Origin: an uncultured Bacteroidales bacterium
GTDB lineage: Bacteria; Bacteroidota; Bacteroidia; Bacteroidales; Bacteroidaceae
NCBI GenBank assembly: GCA_902779085.1
Contig: CACYZY010000001.1
Span: 1-64,000 of the forward strand
DNA length: 64,000 nt
Direction: 5' to 3'
Below the pieces are notes generated by a model. The model saw only the letters and a list, made by a program, of their open reading frames with translations, was not told the DNA's origin and made no database searches. Each line of letters opens with the position of its first letter. Position 1 is the first letter of the stretch. The translations under genes were made by a program, and so were the position numbers. Shown here piece by piece: positions 1 to 8,956 of the stretch.

Positions 1-1
1 C

Positions 2-3000
2 AGGTGGAATGCAGCATCGACTAACAGCCATACCCATTCCAACAAGTCAGTATTGGACGGCATCACTGCAGCCAAGATATCTTCCTGGGATGCCGTTGCC
101 TCCATCATGGGCTCTGACAGTGATACCGTCATCAACAAGTGGAACGAGGTCGTTGCCTTCCTTGATACATATACCGAGGCCGACACGTTGGCCAATTTGC
201 TTTCCAATAAGGCCGATAAGTCGGATGTATATTCTGCCTCTACTTCTCGCACTAAGAACTATGTGCTGGCTGCCCCGAGCTCTCAGAATGGCGCTGCCTC
301 ATTCCGTAAACTTGTATCTGCAGATATACCTGACTTGTCATCCTCCTATGCTACAGCGTCAAGGGCAACAGCCTTGGAGGGATATTTCACCAATGGCGTT
401 GCCAAGACAGCTGCGAAACTATCCACCGTTTCCAAGACTGCTTGGGGAAAAACATTCTGGACTTCAGGCGGTGTCCCACAAGATGTTGATGGTACACTGA
501 CAATCAGCGGTGGAGAGTTGATGATATGGAATACTGCCGACACATCTGCTACAGACAGATGGGATATGCGATTTGCATGGTCAGGCGAGATATTCCAGAT
601 GTGGGCATACGAAGATGCCTATCATGACCTGAGTATAGGTTCAACGGCAGCGGTTACTGCCACATACAAAGGCTTGTACTATGACGCATCCGAAAAGAGG
701 TGGGGTATTGGCACGTCAACCCCTGCTTATACACTTGATGTGAAAGGTTCTATCGCTTCAACAAGTGCAATCACTCTGGCTGGCACAACAGAAGCAGCAA
801 GAAGGATATATTTCGGTGACACAAGCCACTACATTGAGCTCACAAGTGAAGGATTCCACTTCAGTCATGGCATCTATTCAGATTCATTTGTGTCTGCTTT
901 GGGTGTAAATCCATCTGGCGGCAGTGGTACTGGCAGCTTTGATGAGGAATCCATGTGGACAGCCCTTGGCACCACCGTTTCTGACAAGGTCATTGCCGCC
1001 AGCCATATTCCTAACCTCTCTGCTTCCAAGATTACAAGCGGCACATTCGCTGCTGCAAGAATACCCATTGCCACTGCATCTGCTGTTGGTGGTATCAAGG
1101 TGGGAACTACACTTGCTATCTCTTCTGGTGTGCTTAATCAGAAGTCAGGCATTGCTACTGCTGGCACATACAGAAGTGTGACTGTCGACACTTATGGAAG
1201 GGTTACTGCTGGCACTAATCCTACTACCCTCAGTGGCTATGGCATAACCAATGCCTACACCAAGACAGAAGTTGACAATGCTCTTAGTGGGTATCTGCCG
1301 TTGAGTGGAGGAACTTTGACTGGTAGCCTGAGTATATACAGCACGTTCACCACGACCGATGCTGACGACGTGGATTATGACCCTGCACTTCTCTATTTTA
1401 AGACCAAGGATAAAAGAACTGGGTTTGCCTATACAGCAGCTTTTATAGCGGCTTATCATACACAATCAGCTACAGCTTCCAGTGGCGTGAACATGGTAAT
1501 AAGACCTGGGGGTAACTTATTTTTAGGTGGTGGTGAGTCGGCATCGAGTCTTTATGCTTTGTATAAAGGCAGTACAGGAGAGGCTCTATTCTTGACTGGT
1601 GATACCAATGTCTATATTGAGGGCAATGCGAATACCATTGCCAATAGAAAGGGTTTCTATATAAGTACGGCTGGTGATTTAATTCCATGTGCGGCAGAAT
1701 CCCCTGTAAGCAATGATATTAACATAGGTTCATCATCCAACAAGTTTGCTAATGTCTATGCCACAACTTTTCATGGTGCTTTGAGTGGCAATGCAACCAC
1801 ATCTTCTTCTTGTACTGGCAATGCTGCAACTGCTACAAAGGCTACACAAGATGGTGATGGACGAACTATCACAAGCACATACTTGACTGCTATAGGTAGA
1901 ACTGGCGACTATATAACACAAACTAAAGGTGGTACAACTTCTAATGTAACACATATCCTTGAGAGAAATGGTACTTATACACACTCAATAGGAGCAACTG
2001 GATGGTATCGTATAGGCAGATTCCTAAATACGGCTTCACAATCAGCTTCTTGTATATTGCTACTTTCAAGGACTTATGCTTACAAGGGGAATGAGTCCTA
2101 TGCCTTTTCAATAACTCTTAGTTATTCTGGCAAAATATCAATATCACAATTAGCTGGGTACTATCATTTAAATCAACTAATTGACAAGATAAGAGTAGAG
2201 TATGTAACAGACAACTCATCTTTCTACCCACCAATAGACATTCATGTCAATGAGGACACAACTGGTACCAACACCTATCGTGTTACATTCATAGGTGGCG
2301 CTCAGGCTTTGTCTGAATTTGAGAAAGACCCAACACTTACAGGCAGCACATTTGAATATAATGTGAGTACTGGAATGGGAACTGCTGTAAGAACAACAGA
2401 TAATGTTGCTGTTACTACAGGAAATTCAAATGGTGTTGTAGGACTTTTAGCGTCAACAAATAGAGGAGTATATGATCATTCAACTGCCACTTGGATTGTA
2501 GGCACTAATGGAACTGATACTTGGTTGTCACAGGGCAATGTAGGTATAGGAAATGCAGACCCAGCCTATAAATTAGATGTTAATGGTTCTACTTATTCCT
2601 ATGGGTCTATTTATCTTGGTCGGAATAATTATGGGTTATACACCAAAGATTCTGGAGGTTCTGTACGCAACACAGTTAACCTAAATAATGCTAATGAGTT
2701 ATTAATAGGCTATGGTACGGCAGGTGCAGGGTATAATACCTATCTGTATGGAAATAGCGTCACTCTAAAATATGGCACTTCAAGAACCACAGGAATCACG
2801 CTTTCTTCCAGTGGTGCAACAACTTTTGCTGGCACTATTGAAGCAAAGAGTAGCGCTTATAACTATACTACAGATGCGACAAGTTATGGCTTGAATATGC
2901 ACAACTCAGACATAGTAAATGTCAATGGTATATTTACAAATGATGTTGCTGATAATTGGACTGAGGGCATTAACTTCAAACGTACTGATAGTAAATGGGA

Positions 3001-3937
3001 TTCTTTATGGGCAAAGGATGGGTATTTCTACATGGGTTATAATGGTAATGCCACAATATCATTTATGCACGAAGCAGATTCTTATGAACGTGCTATAAAT
3101 ATTGTAGGTGAAAGATATACAATGTCTTTAGCCATCGGTTCTGGAAAAGTGAATAGAGGTCTTTATTGCGCAACATCGAACAATTGGCTTATCTATTTCA
3201 ACGCTTCCAATACAATCTTGAATTATGGAAGGGTTGGTATTGGAATAGAATCGCCATTAGCACAGCTTCATGTAGCAGGTAATACTGCTATAAATGGCAC
3301 TTTGTATATGCGTTCTGATATTGATAGTCCTACTGTAAATAGTGATTCTGGAAAGATTAAATTTAATAGTGCAATACTTGATGGTACTAATATCTATCGT
3401 TCCCCATACATACAAGGTGTTGGCGGAAGCTCTTATGGTAGAAAGCGTCTAGGTTTCTTCCAATCCAATGCCACCAACTACACTGATGACTTTGTAGAGG
3501 CAATGTCAATAATGCCCACTGGCCGTGTTGGCATCGGAACGACAGCCCCTTCCTATCTGCTCCACGTCAACGGCACGATGGCGGGAAAAGAATGCCGCGC
3601 ATTGTCAGATATCAGGAGGAAAGACATCATAGGCGATATTCATATCAGTGTTGCTGACATAGCAGCTGCGCCAAGCATCCTGTTCACCTGGAAAGACAAG
3701 ACCGATAAAGCTGTCCACGGCGGCACAACGGCACAGTACTGGCAGCCTATAGCGCCATATTATGTGAATGAGGGCGATGATGGTGCACTTGATCTTAACT
3801 ACGCAGGTCTCGCCCTTTCCGCATCAATAGAAAACTCAAAGCTGTTGCTGACCCACGATACTGAGATAGAACTTCTGAAGAAAGAGAATAGAGAGCTGAA
3901 AATGCGTGTCAGAAAATTAGAAAGGAGGGTAGCATGA
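2..3937 (+). CDS. Phage tail fibre protein with C-terminal S74 chaperone domain (5' end cut by window)
   Basis: The frame is open from the first bases, so the N-terminus lies outside the window; about 1311 residues are visible. It reads as a long, glycine/serine/threonine-rich fibre shaft. A motif of the form GIGT-x-P-x-Y-x-L-x-V-x-G recurs near bases 706, 2541, 3236 and 3529, as in many trimeric tail fibres. The last ~115 residues, from about base 3599 (ALSDIRRKD), resemble the peptidase S74 / endosialidase intramolecular chaperone. That domain normally trimerises the fibre and then cleaves itself off. A terminal coiled coil rich in Glu/Lys/Arg follows. Role (inference): receptor binding by the prophage virion. 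The middle (about 1370-3470) looks more AT-rich than both ends, suggesting mosaic exchange. The gene overlaps the next by ATGA. Confidence 0.85.
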   Translation, partial: RWNAASTNSHTHSNKSVLDGITAAKISSWDAVASIMGSDSDTVINKWNEVVAFLDTYTEADTLANLLSNKADKSDVYSASTSRTKNYVLAAPSSQNGAASFRKLVSADIPDLSSSYATASRATALEGYFTNGVAKTAAKLSTVSKTAWGKTFWTSGGVPQDVDGTLTISGGELMIWNTADTSATDRWDMRFAWSGEIFQMWAYEDAYHDLSIGSTAAVTATYKGLYYDASEKRWGIGTSTPAYTLDVKGSIASTSAITLAGTTEAARRIYFGDTSHYIELTSEGFHFSHGIYSDSFVSALGVNPSGGSGTGSFDEESMWTALGTTVSDKVIAASHIPNLSASKITSGTFAAARIPIATASAVGGIKVGTTLAISSGVLNQKSGIATAGTYRSVTVDTYGRVTAGTNPTTLSGYGITNAYTKTEVDNALSGYLPLSGGTLTGSLSIYSTFTTTDADDVDYDPALLYFKTKDKRTGFAYTAAFIAAYHTQSATASSGVNMVIRPGGNLFLGGGESASSLYALYKGSTGEALFLTGDTNVYIEGNANTIANRKGFYISTAGDLIPCAAESPVSNDINIGSSSNKFANVYATTFHGALSGNATTSSSCTGNAATATKATQDGDGRTITSTYLTAIGRTGDYITQTKGGTTSNVTHILERNGTYTHSIGATGWYRIGRFLNTASQSASCILLLSRTYAYKGNESYAFSITLSYSGKISISQLAGYYHLNQLIDKIRVEYVTDNSSFYPPIDIHVNEDTTGTNTYRVTFIGGAQALSEFEKDPTLTGSTFEYNVSTGMGTAVRTTDNVAVTTGNSNGVVGLLASTNRGVYDHSTATWIVGTNGTDTWLSQGNVGIGNADPAYKLDVNGSTYSYGSIYLGRNNYGLYTKDSGGSVRNTVNLNNANELLIGYGTAGAGYNTYLYGNSVTLKYGTSRTTGITLSSSGATTFAGTIEAKSSAYNYTTDATSYGLNMHNSDIVNVNGIFTNDVADNWTEGINFKRTDSKWDSLWAKDGYFYMGYNGNATISFMHEADSYERAINIVGERYTMSLAIGSGKVNRGLYCATSNNWLIYFNASNTILNYGRVGIGIESPLAQLHVAGNTAINGTLYMRSDIDSPTVNSDSGKIKFNSAILDGTNIYRSPYIQGVGGSSYGRKRLGFFQSNATNYTDDFVEAMSIMPTGRVGIGTTAPSYLLHVNGTMAGKECRALSDIRRKDIIGDIHISVADIAAAPSILFTWKDKTDKAVHGGTTAQYWQPIAPYYVNEGDDGALDLNYAGLALSASIENSKLLLTHDTEIELLKKENRELKMRVRKLERRVA

Positions 3938-4140
3938 AAGTATTAGTCAAAGGCAATCTAATCTTGCCAGAAGAAGGCAATCTACAGCTATATGCCGTCA
4001 ATGGCGCGGAGATTACTTATGGAGTTGGCAATATGCCTGGAGATTTTGATATGGTCATTGAGGGTGATTTGAAAGTAGATGGGCTATCAGTATTCTTCGG
4101 TGACTTGTATGTAGGAGGCAATATAATTTATAATGGGTGA
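3934..4140 (+). CDS. Small phage protein, beta-repeat-like, paralogue of the 6884-7099 gene
   Basis: 68 residues, starting inside the fibre stop codon (ATGA overlap), so translation is probably coupled to the fibre. I do not recognise the family. It opens with MKVLVKGNLI and ends with a short alternating hydrophobic pattern (IEGDLKVDGL then GDLYVGGNII) that could form a small right-handed beta-helix or beta-roll. A second gene at 6884-7099 shares the opening, the GD-x-x-x-DG centre and the YV-x-GNI ending. Both paralogues directly follow genes for large tail-associated proteins. A capping, chaperone or adaptor role is possible but not shown. Confidence 0.7.
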   Translation: MKVLVKGNLILPEEGNLQLYAVNGAEITYGVGNMPGDFDMVIEGDLKVDGLSVFFGDLYVGGNIIYNG

Positions 4141-4151
4141 AAGGAAGGATA

Positions 4152-4535
4152 ATGGTACTATATTCTGAATCAGATAAGCGGATCATCGTCCGCGGTGAGA
4201 TTAACGGGATGCCTGCCTATATGCTGGTCGATACCGGTGCGGTGGCAGGCATACTGAGCAAGGATGTTGTCAAGGACTACGGATTGAAAGTAAACAAAAA
4301 CAAGAAATTCTCAATGCAAGGCGCAGGAGGCAATTTCGATGCCTGTCTCTGTGAAACCCCGTTGATGCTTGGCGGCAGGTTGGTCTATCAGTTCCTAGTG
4401 GCCGATATACACAACCTGGTCGATTCCATCCGCAGGGAAACAGGGGCGGAGATAGCAGGCATCATCAGCCTGCCTCAGATGCGGGGGCTGAATATTCGCA
4501 TCAATACCCATGCTAATTATATAACAATAGACTGA
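4152..4535 (+). CDS. Retropepsin-like aspartic protease in the phage tail module
   Basis: 127 residues from the ATG at 4152, preceded by AGGAAGG at 4142-4148; an upstream GTG at 4137 is also in frame but would overlap the Shine-Dalgarno-like stretch. Residues 23-30 read YMLVDTGA, the clan AA active-site signature with D27 as the predicted catalytic aspartate. Near the C-terminus IAGIISLPQM-R-GLNI fits the hydrophobic-hydrophobic-Gly turn of retropepsin folds. Such proteins work as dimers, one Asp per subunit, and the length fits a single-domain monomer. The stop overlaps the next start (TGATG). The position between fibre and tail-protein genes suggests processing of a structural protein, but no substrate is known. 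Family call from motif only. Confidence 0.65.
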   Translation: MVLYSESDKRIIVRGEINGMPAYMLVDTGAVAGILSKDVVKDYGLKVNKNKKFSMQGAGGNFDACLCETPLMLGGRLVYQFLVADIHNLVDSIRRETGAEIAGIISLPQMRGLNIRINTHANYITID

Positions 4536-5485
4536 TGGCACATACAGATATTGGATACATAACGGCCCCGGTCGACCTGAAGGCAGATGTGCAATGGGTC
4601 CTGATGGGCGGCGACACAAGCGGGGAGATCGATCTGGAAGACTTGTGCAAGAACAGTCATGTCAACCTGTGGGCGTCCAACAAGCCCACTGACGGCACAG
4701 TGACGGGTGTGACACCGAAGAAGGTCAGTCTTACCGACCTCCCTAACTTCTGTGCCGGGCATGCCAACGGATGGGTGAGGAAAACTCCCAAAGCTCCTTT
4801 CGACCTCACTTCGTTCGATGGTTATCGCCATCGTGGTGTTCCTTGTACTGCATTTGAAGTACAGGGTACTCCTACAAATGCGTCAGGGCAATATTTCACT
4901 GCTGTGCTGACTATCTCAAATACCGCAGATGTACATAGCCTCACAACACTTGTTGGTGCAACCTGTTACTTCGGTGTATATTGTGTAGGTGAATCCAACT
5001 CCGAAACACATAGGGCACAGAACTCAACGGCAGTATCAGCAAGTGGAGGCGGCACTTTTCGTTGTTTAACTAATCCGTGGACTGCACAGTGGTACAAGGT
5101 ATATCCATTTCTTGCAGATGCGAGTGGGAACTATTACAGTGTTCCCAATGTGTTCTATGACAGAGTATATGTAAGGGAGCAAGGTCCTCCTACACCTCAG
5201 ATACCTGTTGAGTCAGTCATTATCTACGATGATTACAATGGCAGTCTGAACGGACAGACTATTAGCCTTCCTCTCACTCTTGGTACTTATCAGCTGCGGC
5301 AGAAGAACGTTCCTAATAATGCAACAGTCACAGGTACCTCATGGTCTACACGCAGTGGAAGGGCTACGATCGACAATACAGGCAAGCTGACGCTGGTGTC
5401 AAAAGGTACTGATATTATTGATTTGCACGTCAATGGGGCACTTAGTTCCTATGCCGAGGCAACAGTGAATTTAACGATTTATTGA
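4535..5485 (+). CDS. Phage tail-associated protein with C-terminal Ig-like domain
   Basis: 316 residues. The start overlaps the previous stop (TGATG). The N-terminal ~110 residues (for example GEIDLEDLCKNSHVNLWASN) recur in looser form at the start of the next gene, so the two are probably related virion components. The C-terminal ~90 residues, from PVESVIIYDD to the end (threonine/serine-rich, ending EATVNLTIY), look like an Ig-like or BIG2-like beta-sandwich, common in phage adhesins. No catalytic motif is visible. Codon use shifts towards AT between about 4830 and 5200. Likely role: baseplate or fibre-linked surface protein; exact function not recognised. Confidence 0.65.
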   Translation: MAHTDIGYITAPVDLKADVQWVLMGGDTSGEIDLEDLCKNSHVNLWASNKPTDGTVTGVTPKKVSLTDLPNFCAGHANGWVRKTPKAPFDLTSFDGYRHRGVPCTAFEVQGTPTNASGQYFTAVLTISNTADVHSLTTLVGATCYFGVYCVGESNSETHRAQNSTAVSASGGGTFRCLTNPWTAQWYKVYPFLADASGNYYSVPNVFYDRVYVREQGPPTPQIPVESVIIYDDYNGSLNGQTISLPLTLGTYQLRQKNVPNNATVTGTSWSTRSGRATIDNTGKLTLVSKGTDIIDLHVNGALSSYAEATVNLTIY

Positions 5486-5493
5486 TATAGACT

Positions 5494-6864
5494 ATGATTA
5501 ACAGTGATGGAATAATTGTTTGGCCAGTCAGTGTGTACGACATCAGCAAGCGTACGCGCCGTGCCTCTGATGATCTCGGAGTCCTCTGTGGTGACAATCC
5601 GATGATTAACAAGTTTGCCAAGTACAAGCCGGTAAGGTATGCGGAGAAGAATACCAAGCCGCAGCTCAATGCCGATAAGACCTGGAAAGACTCCGCTGAC
5701 TGGTGGCGAGGCGATGATGGTAAGTGTGGGCTGAATGTAAATGTATATGACACGGAATACAAGCTGACACAGGGCTTTGAAAGTGATTGGGGGTATCTTC
5801 CTCCAAGAGGCAAAAGTGTTACTCCTAAAGAGCATTATAGACAGATTGACTTCAACTATTACAATCACAAAGCACAAATGCCATTCCGTGCATCTATCAT
5901 GGGTGATACAAAAGATGAAGATGGGTATGCCGTATTCTATATTACAGGTCGGAATGATAGAAAAGCCGTGTTTTGCGATTACAATTTCCCACAAGACGAC
6001 ACAGCTGTTAAGATTGAGGACTTGAAATCCAAAGATGGCAAAGGCATCTTCTATAATTTCAGTAAGTTGTATGTGGGTGTCCTTATGACAAAGGGAAAGG
6101 TAACGCCTACTGTTGATGCATGGGGAGTAATCAAGATAAATCCAAAACCTATAGGCACTTCTATTGACCGTGATGATGAATGGGGAAACGGATATAACAG
6201 GACAATATATCTGACCGAGGAGGAAATTGCCAATTCCCAAAGTGGCACATGGTATGTATATCCATTCATTACTCCTAATGGCGTAAGGGATGAAGGTGGT
6301 GTTGATGTACCTTTCAATACTTGGCATTATAATATCGGAAAGAATATAACAGATGTTCCTCCTGCTTTTGGATTGACGAGTATCTCATTGCCGACAACTC
6401 AGAATGGTAACACCAATCCACCTATTGTTATAAAATCCTCTGTTGGCGGTGCATATTGCACTACTACAATGACAATTAGCAACCTTACTTGGTACACTGG
6501 GGCGTTCAAGTTCAAGTTTACCATTGTGGCTACCAATAGCGGTGTATTAGAGTTTACATCTACATCAAGTTACCACATTTATGTACTTGACCCAGATGAT
6601 ACTAAACATGAAGAAGCAGAGGACTATTATAATACACACAAGATTCTTGGAGAAAGAAGTATTGGGAAAAATATTTATATAGACCTCAAAGCTGGTAAAT
6701 CCGCTACTTACACGCAAACAACTTGGGATAGCGATGCAACTGATGGTATTCAAGTGGCTACACCTTATGTTCCAGCAGACAGACCTCAGACAACAAGGCT
6801 GCAAGTCATGGTAGTTTCCGATGATGGGAAAGTATCTGCTTGGGAGGATGTAAACTATAGATAA
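5494..6864 (+). CDS. Phage tail-associated protein, large, unknown function
   Basis: 456 residues, starting 8 bases after the previous stop. Residues 1-60 (INKFAKYKPVRYAEKN) parallel the DLCKNSHVNLWASNKP stretch of the upstream gene. This suggests a shared N-terminal anchoring domain followed by different distal beta-rich domains. Tyr, Asp, Thr and Ser are frequent; there is no signal peptide, membrane segment or recognisable enzyme motif. The distal part (from about residue 280) has Ig-like sequence (ITDVPPAFGLTSISLPTTQN). By position it is a structural tail or fibre-accessory protein. The small paralogue at 6884 follows after a 19-base gap. Confidence 0.6.
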   Translation: MINSDGIIVWPVSVYDISKRTRRASDDLGVLCGDNPMINKFAKYKPVRYAEKNTKPQLNADKTWKDSADWWRGDDGKCGLNVNVYDTEYKLTQGFESDWGYLPPRGKSVTPKEHYRQIDFNYYNHKAQMPFRASIMGDTKDEDGYAVFYITGRNDRKAVFCDYNFPQDDTAVKIEDLKSKDGKGIFYNFSKLYVGVLMTKGKVTPTVDAWGVIKINPKPIGTSIDRDDEWGNGYNRTIYLTEEEIANSQSGTWYVYPFITPNGVRDEGGVDVPFNTWHYNIGKNITDVPPAFGLTSISLPTTQNGNTNPPIVIKSSVGGAYCTTTMTISNLTWYTGAFKFKFTIVATNSGVLEFTSTSSYHIYVLDPDDTKHEEAEDYYNTHKILGERSIGKNIYIDLKAGKSATYTQTTWDSDATDGIQVATPYVPADRPQTTRLQVMVVSDDGKVSAWEDVNYR

Positions 6865-6883
6865 CAAATAAAAAGGGTAATCT

Positions 6884-7099
6884 ATGAAAATATTGGTAAA
6901 AGGAAATTTGATAGCAAAAAGGTATATCGGCCACCTAAAGACTGATGCGATTCAACACTCACATTTTCCCGACGAGAATATGGATTATGATATTGAGATT
7001 GATGGTGACATGACCCTCGATGGTATAGGGATTACCAGAGGTACTGTCTATGTTACTGGCAATATCGTTTGCCTGAATGAGAATATTCATCAAAAATAA
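6884..7099 (+). CDS. Small phage protein, paralogue of the 3934-4140 gene
   Basis: 71 residues. Shares with the 3934-4140 product the start MK-[VI]-LVKGNLI, the central GD-x-x-x-DG and the final YV-x-GNI segment, with a different middle (HSHFPDENMDYDIEI). Function unknown. The preceding intergenic bases are A-rich (aacaaataaaaagggtaatc). Because each copy follows a large tail protein gene, a dedicated partner or cap for that protein is plausible, but this is inference. Confidence 0.65.
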   Translation: MKILVKGNLIAKRYIGHLKTDAIQHSHFPDENMDYDIEIDGDMTLDGIGITRGTVYVTGNIVCLNENIHQK

Positions 7100-7107
7100 A
7101 AAAGATT

Positions 7108-7584
7108 ATGAAGAAACAAGACTTGATTAACGTGTGGGGTGCCCTGAAGGACGCCAAGTTCGGTAAGATGCCAGAGAAGGCCAAGATGAAGTACATCCTG
7201 ATGGTGGGCAAGCTCTCACCTGTAGTAAAGGAGTTCGACGAGTTCCGCGAGACGACGTTGAAGAAGCTCAAGGAAGACTATCCTGATTTCGACAAGCTGC
7301 GTGAGCAGGCCCAGGCTTATGAGGAGTGGATTTCTAGGTCTGACGAGGAGCGCCAGCAGGGCACACCCCCAGAGATGACCCGCCAGCAGTACTTGGATGT
7401 AGTCAAGACTATCCTCAAATACAACAAGGCTGCCAATGAGCTGCTCAAGAAAGAACTTGAAAAGAAACTTACCGTCTCGTACGAGCGTCTCACCAGCTCC
7501 GAGTTCGGCTGTTTCATCAACAGCAACGACTTCACCGGCCAGCAGGCATACGAGCTGAGCGTGGTGATGTGCGACATGGGCTGA
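7108..7584 (+). CDS. Phage helical protein of unknown function
   Basis: 158 residues, highly charged and predicted helical, with Lys/Glu-rich stretches around residues 45-75 and 105-130 that could form coiled coils. There is no signal peptide or membrane segment. It follows the tail-associated genes and precedes the lysis genes. Base composition is GC-richer than the fibre genes. I do not recognise the family; a virion or assembly role is suggested only by position. Confidence 0.6.
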   Translation: MKKQDLINVWGALKDAKFGKMPEKAKMKYILMVGKLSPVVKEFDEFRETTLKKLKEDYPDFDKLREQAQAYEEWISRSDEERQQGTPPEMTRQQYLDVVKTILKYNKAANELLKKELEKKLTVSYERLTSSEFGCFINSNDFTGQQAYELSVVMCDMG

Positions 7585-7630
7585 CCGTCAGCATCATTGG
7601 CGTGCTGTCCTTTCCTGCCTGCATATGGGC

Positions 7631-7664
7631 GGCTATCTTTGCAGAAAACAAAGATAGCCGTTTT
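7631..7664 (+). terminator. Candidate intrinsic terminator at the tail/lysis junction
   Basis: Perfect 11-bp stem: GGCTATCTTTG at 7631-7641 pairs with CAAAGATAGCC at 7649-7659 across a 7-base loop, followed by GTTTTGTT. It lies after the 7108-7584 gene and four bases before the preferred ATG of the next gene. It could end tail-module transcription or act as an attenuator for the lysis genes. Confidence 0.65.
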
Positions 7665-7667
7665 GTT

Positions 7668-8060
7668 ATGATGCAAAGTTGGATAGTCGATATCGTCATG
7701 GCCTTGCTGGGAGGCCTAAACATCTACCAGTTTGTCTTCTGGCGCATCCAGCGCGACAAATACAGGGCCGAGGCCGACAGCGTGCAGACTGATGCCCGCC
7801 AGAAACGTACGGATCTCATGCAGGACCAGTACGATTATGTTTTCTCACAGCTGGGCAAGCTGCAGAACGAATATATGGAACTTCAGGAAAAGGTTCGGCG
7901 TGAGGCCAACGAGCACAGCGACGTCATCATGACCAAGTGCAACGAGATAGCCGAGCTGAAGTCTAAGGTGGTTTACTACAAGGGCCTCCGCTGCTACCGT
8001 TCCGACTGTGGCATCCGTATATCTGTTAATCCTAAGGACCAAGGCAATGCGCAGCAATAA
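7668..8060 (+). CDS. Phage membrane-anchored coiled-coil protein (holin/spanin-like position)
   Basis: 130 residues from the ATG at 7668. An in-frame upstream start at 7569 would place the perfect hairpin at 7631-7659 inside the gene, so the shorter form is preferred. Residues 4-24 (SWIVDIVMALLGGLNIYQFV) form one N-terminal membrane helix. Residues ~28-100 are a charged coiled coil (many Arg, Asp, Gln, Glu). The C-terminus carries CYRSDCGIR. It sits directly before, and overlaps by 14 bases, the M15 peptidase gene. That position is typical of phage lysis cassettes, so a holin- or spanin-like role is plausible, but no family signature is certain. Confidence 0.6.
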   Translation: MMQSWIVDIVMALLGGLNIYQFVFWRIQRDKYRAEADSVQTDARQKRTDLMQDQYDYVFSQLGKLQNEYMELQEKVRREANEHSDVIMTKCNEIAELKSKVVYYKGLRCYRSDCGIRISVNPKDQGNAQQ

Positions 8061-8490
8061 GACACCACTGGCACGGCAGCCCATGCGTTATTTCTCCATC
8101 GGCGAGTTTGTCAGTTCCGCTACTGCCGACCGCTACGGCATCAATAACCGACTGCCTTCGCTGAAGGAATCCGACAACATCTACCGCCTGGTCAGGAACG
8201 TCCTCGACCCCCTGCGCCAGGCCTACGGAAAGCCCATTTATGTCAGCAGCGGCTACCGTTGCCCCCGTCTCAACGCCATGGTCGGAGGTTCCCCCACGTC
8301 CGACCACATGACAGGCTGTGCCGCCGATATCCAGGGCACACCCCGTACGCCCGAGGAGAACCGCCGCCTCTTTAGCCTCATTCAGGAACTTGGGCTGCCA
8401 TTTGATCAGCTCATCGACGAGAAGGACATGAGCTGGGTCCACGTCAGCCATCGTGCCAAGGGCAACCGCGGCCAGGTGATGAAACTATGA
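8047..8490 (+). CDS. Phage endolysin, M15-family zinc D,D-peptidase
   Basis: 147 residues from the ATG at 8047, which overlaps the end of the preceding gene; an in-frame earlier start (8008) is less likely. The M15/VanY-like zinc motif is complete: H87 and D94 in SPTSDHMTGCAADI, and H132 in SWVHVS. The preceding YVSSGYRCPRLNAMVGG is the family's usual lead-in. Expected activity: cleavage of peptide bonds in the stem peptide or cross-bridge of host peptidoglycan. It is small, single-domain and without a signal peptide, as in Bacteroidales prophages, and it ends the plus-strand late module. Confidence 0.88.
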   Translation: MRSNKTPLARQPMRYFSIGEFVSSATADRYGINNRLPSLKESDNIYRLVRNVLDPLRQAYGKPIYVSSGYRCPRLNAMVGGSPTSDHMTGCAADIQGTPRTPEENRRLFSLIQELGLPFDQLIDEKDMSWVHVSHRAKGNRGQVMKL

Positions 8491-8570
8491 TTATTTTCAT
8501 GATATTAGATTTAAGGTTGATAAGAATTCTGCACCGCCGTCCGTGAGGATAGCGGCTTTATTTAAAAGTG

Positions 8571-8604
8571 AGAGCCACGACAATAAAATGCCGTGGCTCT
8601 CTTT
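8571..8604 (+). terminator. Candidate intrinsic terminator after the endolysin gene
   Basis: Stem AGAGCCACG (8571-8579) pairs perfectly with CGTGGCTCT (8592-8600), 12-base loop, then CTTT. It lies between the plus-strand late genes and the convergent DUF5053 gene, so it may serve either strand; the T tract is short. Confidence 0.6.
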
Positions 8605-8661
8605 GCGCCCGAGGTCGGAAGCGGCTTGTGTCAAACATCGGGGACAGATACCCCGAGACCT

Positions 8662-8934
8662 CTATATGCTTTCGGCTGTCCTTCTGATTCGGTCTGCCAG
8701 ATCGAACAGTGCACCCCTGAACTGTTCCCTTTCGCTGTCTGAGAAACCGCCCTTGCCTCCGTTCCCGTCTATACCGTCAAGCTTGTGGTACAGCCATGAT
8801 GCTGACTTGTTGAAGTATGTCCTGGCAATCTCCCTCCATGAGACGGTAACAAGGATGTCTGTCAGCTTGTCCCTCATAATTTCTGGCTCCTGCTCCAGCA
8901 GTAGGCCATTTTCTTCGTAATTACTCTGTATCAT
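8662..8934 (-). CDS. DUF5053-like small protein
   Basis: 90 residues. The segment SWREIARTYFNKSASWLYHK, then GIDGNGGKGGFSDSEREQFR, is the pattern I associate with DUF5053, a family of small Bacteroidales proteins often found in prophages and mobile elements. The fold suggests a short helix-turn-helix-like core, but no DNA-binding role is established. A strong Shine-Dalgarno-like GGAGG lies just upstream of the ATG. It is downstream of, and probably co-transcribed with, the 56-residue gene at 8981-9151. Confidence 0.8.
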   Translation of the reverse strand: MIQSNYEENGLLLEQEPEIMRDKLTDILVTVSWREIARTYFNKSASWLYHKLDGIDGNGGKGGFSDSEREQFRGALFDLADRIRRTAESI

Positions 8935-8956
8935 ATCATGTCCTCCTTTTTTGTAT

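Noticed and set aside
5479-6327. 282-residue minus-strand frame
   Set aside because: Shadow of the phage protein at 5494-6864; no motif, no promoter.
1-7100. Diversity-generating retroelement acting on the tail fibre
   Set aside because: No reverse transcriptase, template repeat or accessory gene is visible; the AT-rich block is too long for a variable region. Parts outside the window cannot be excluded.
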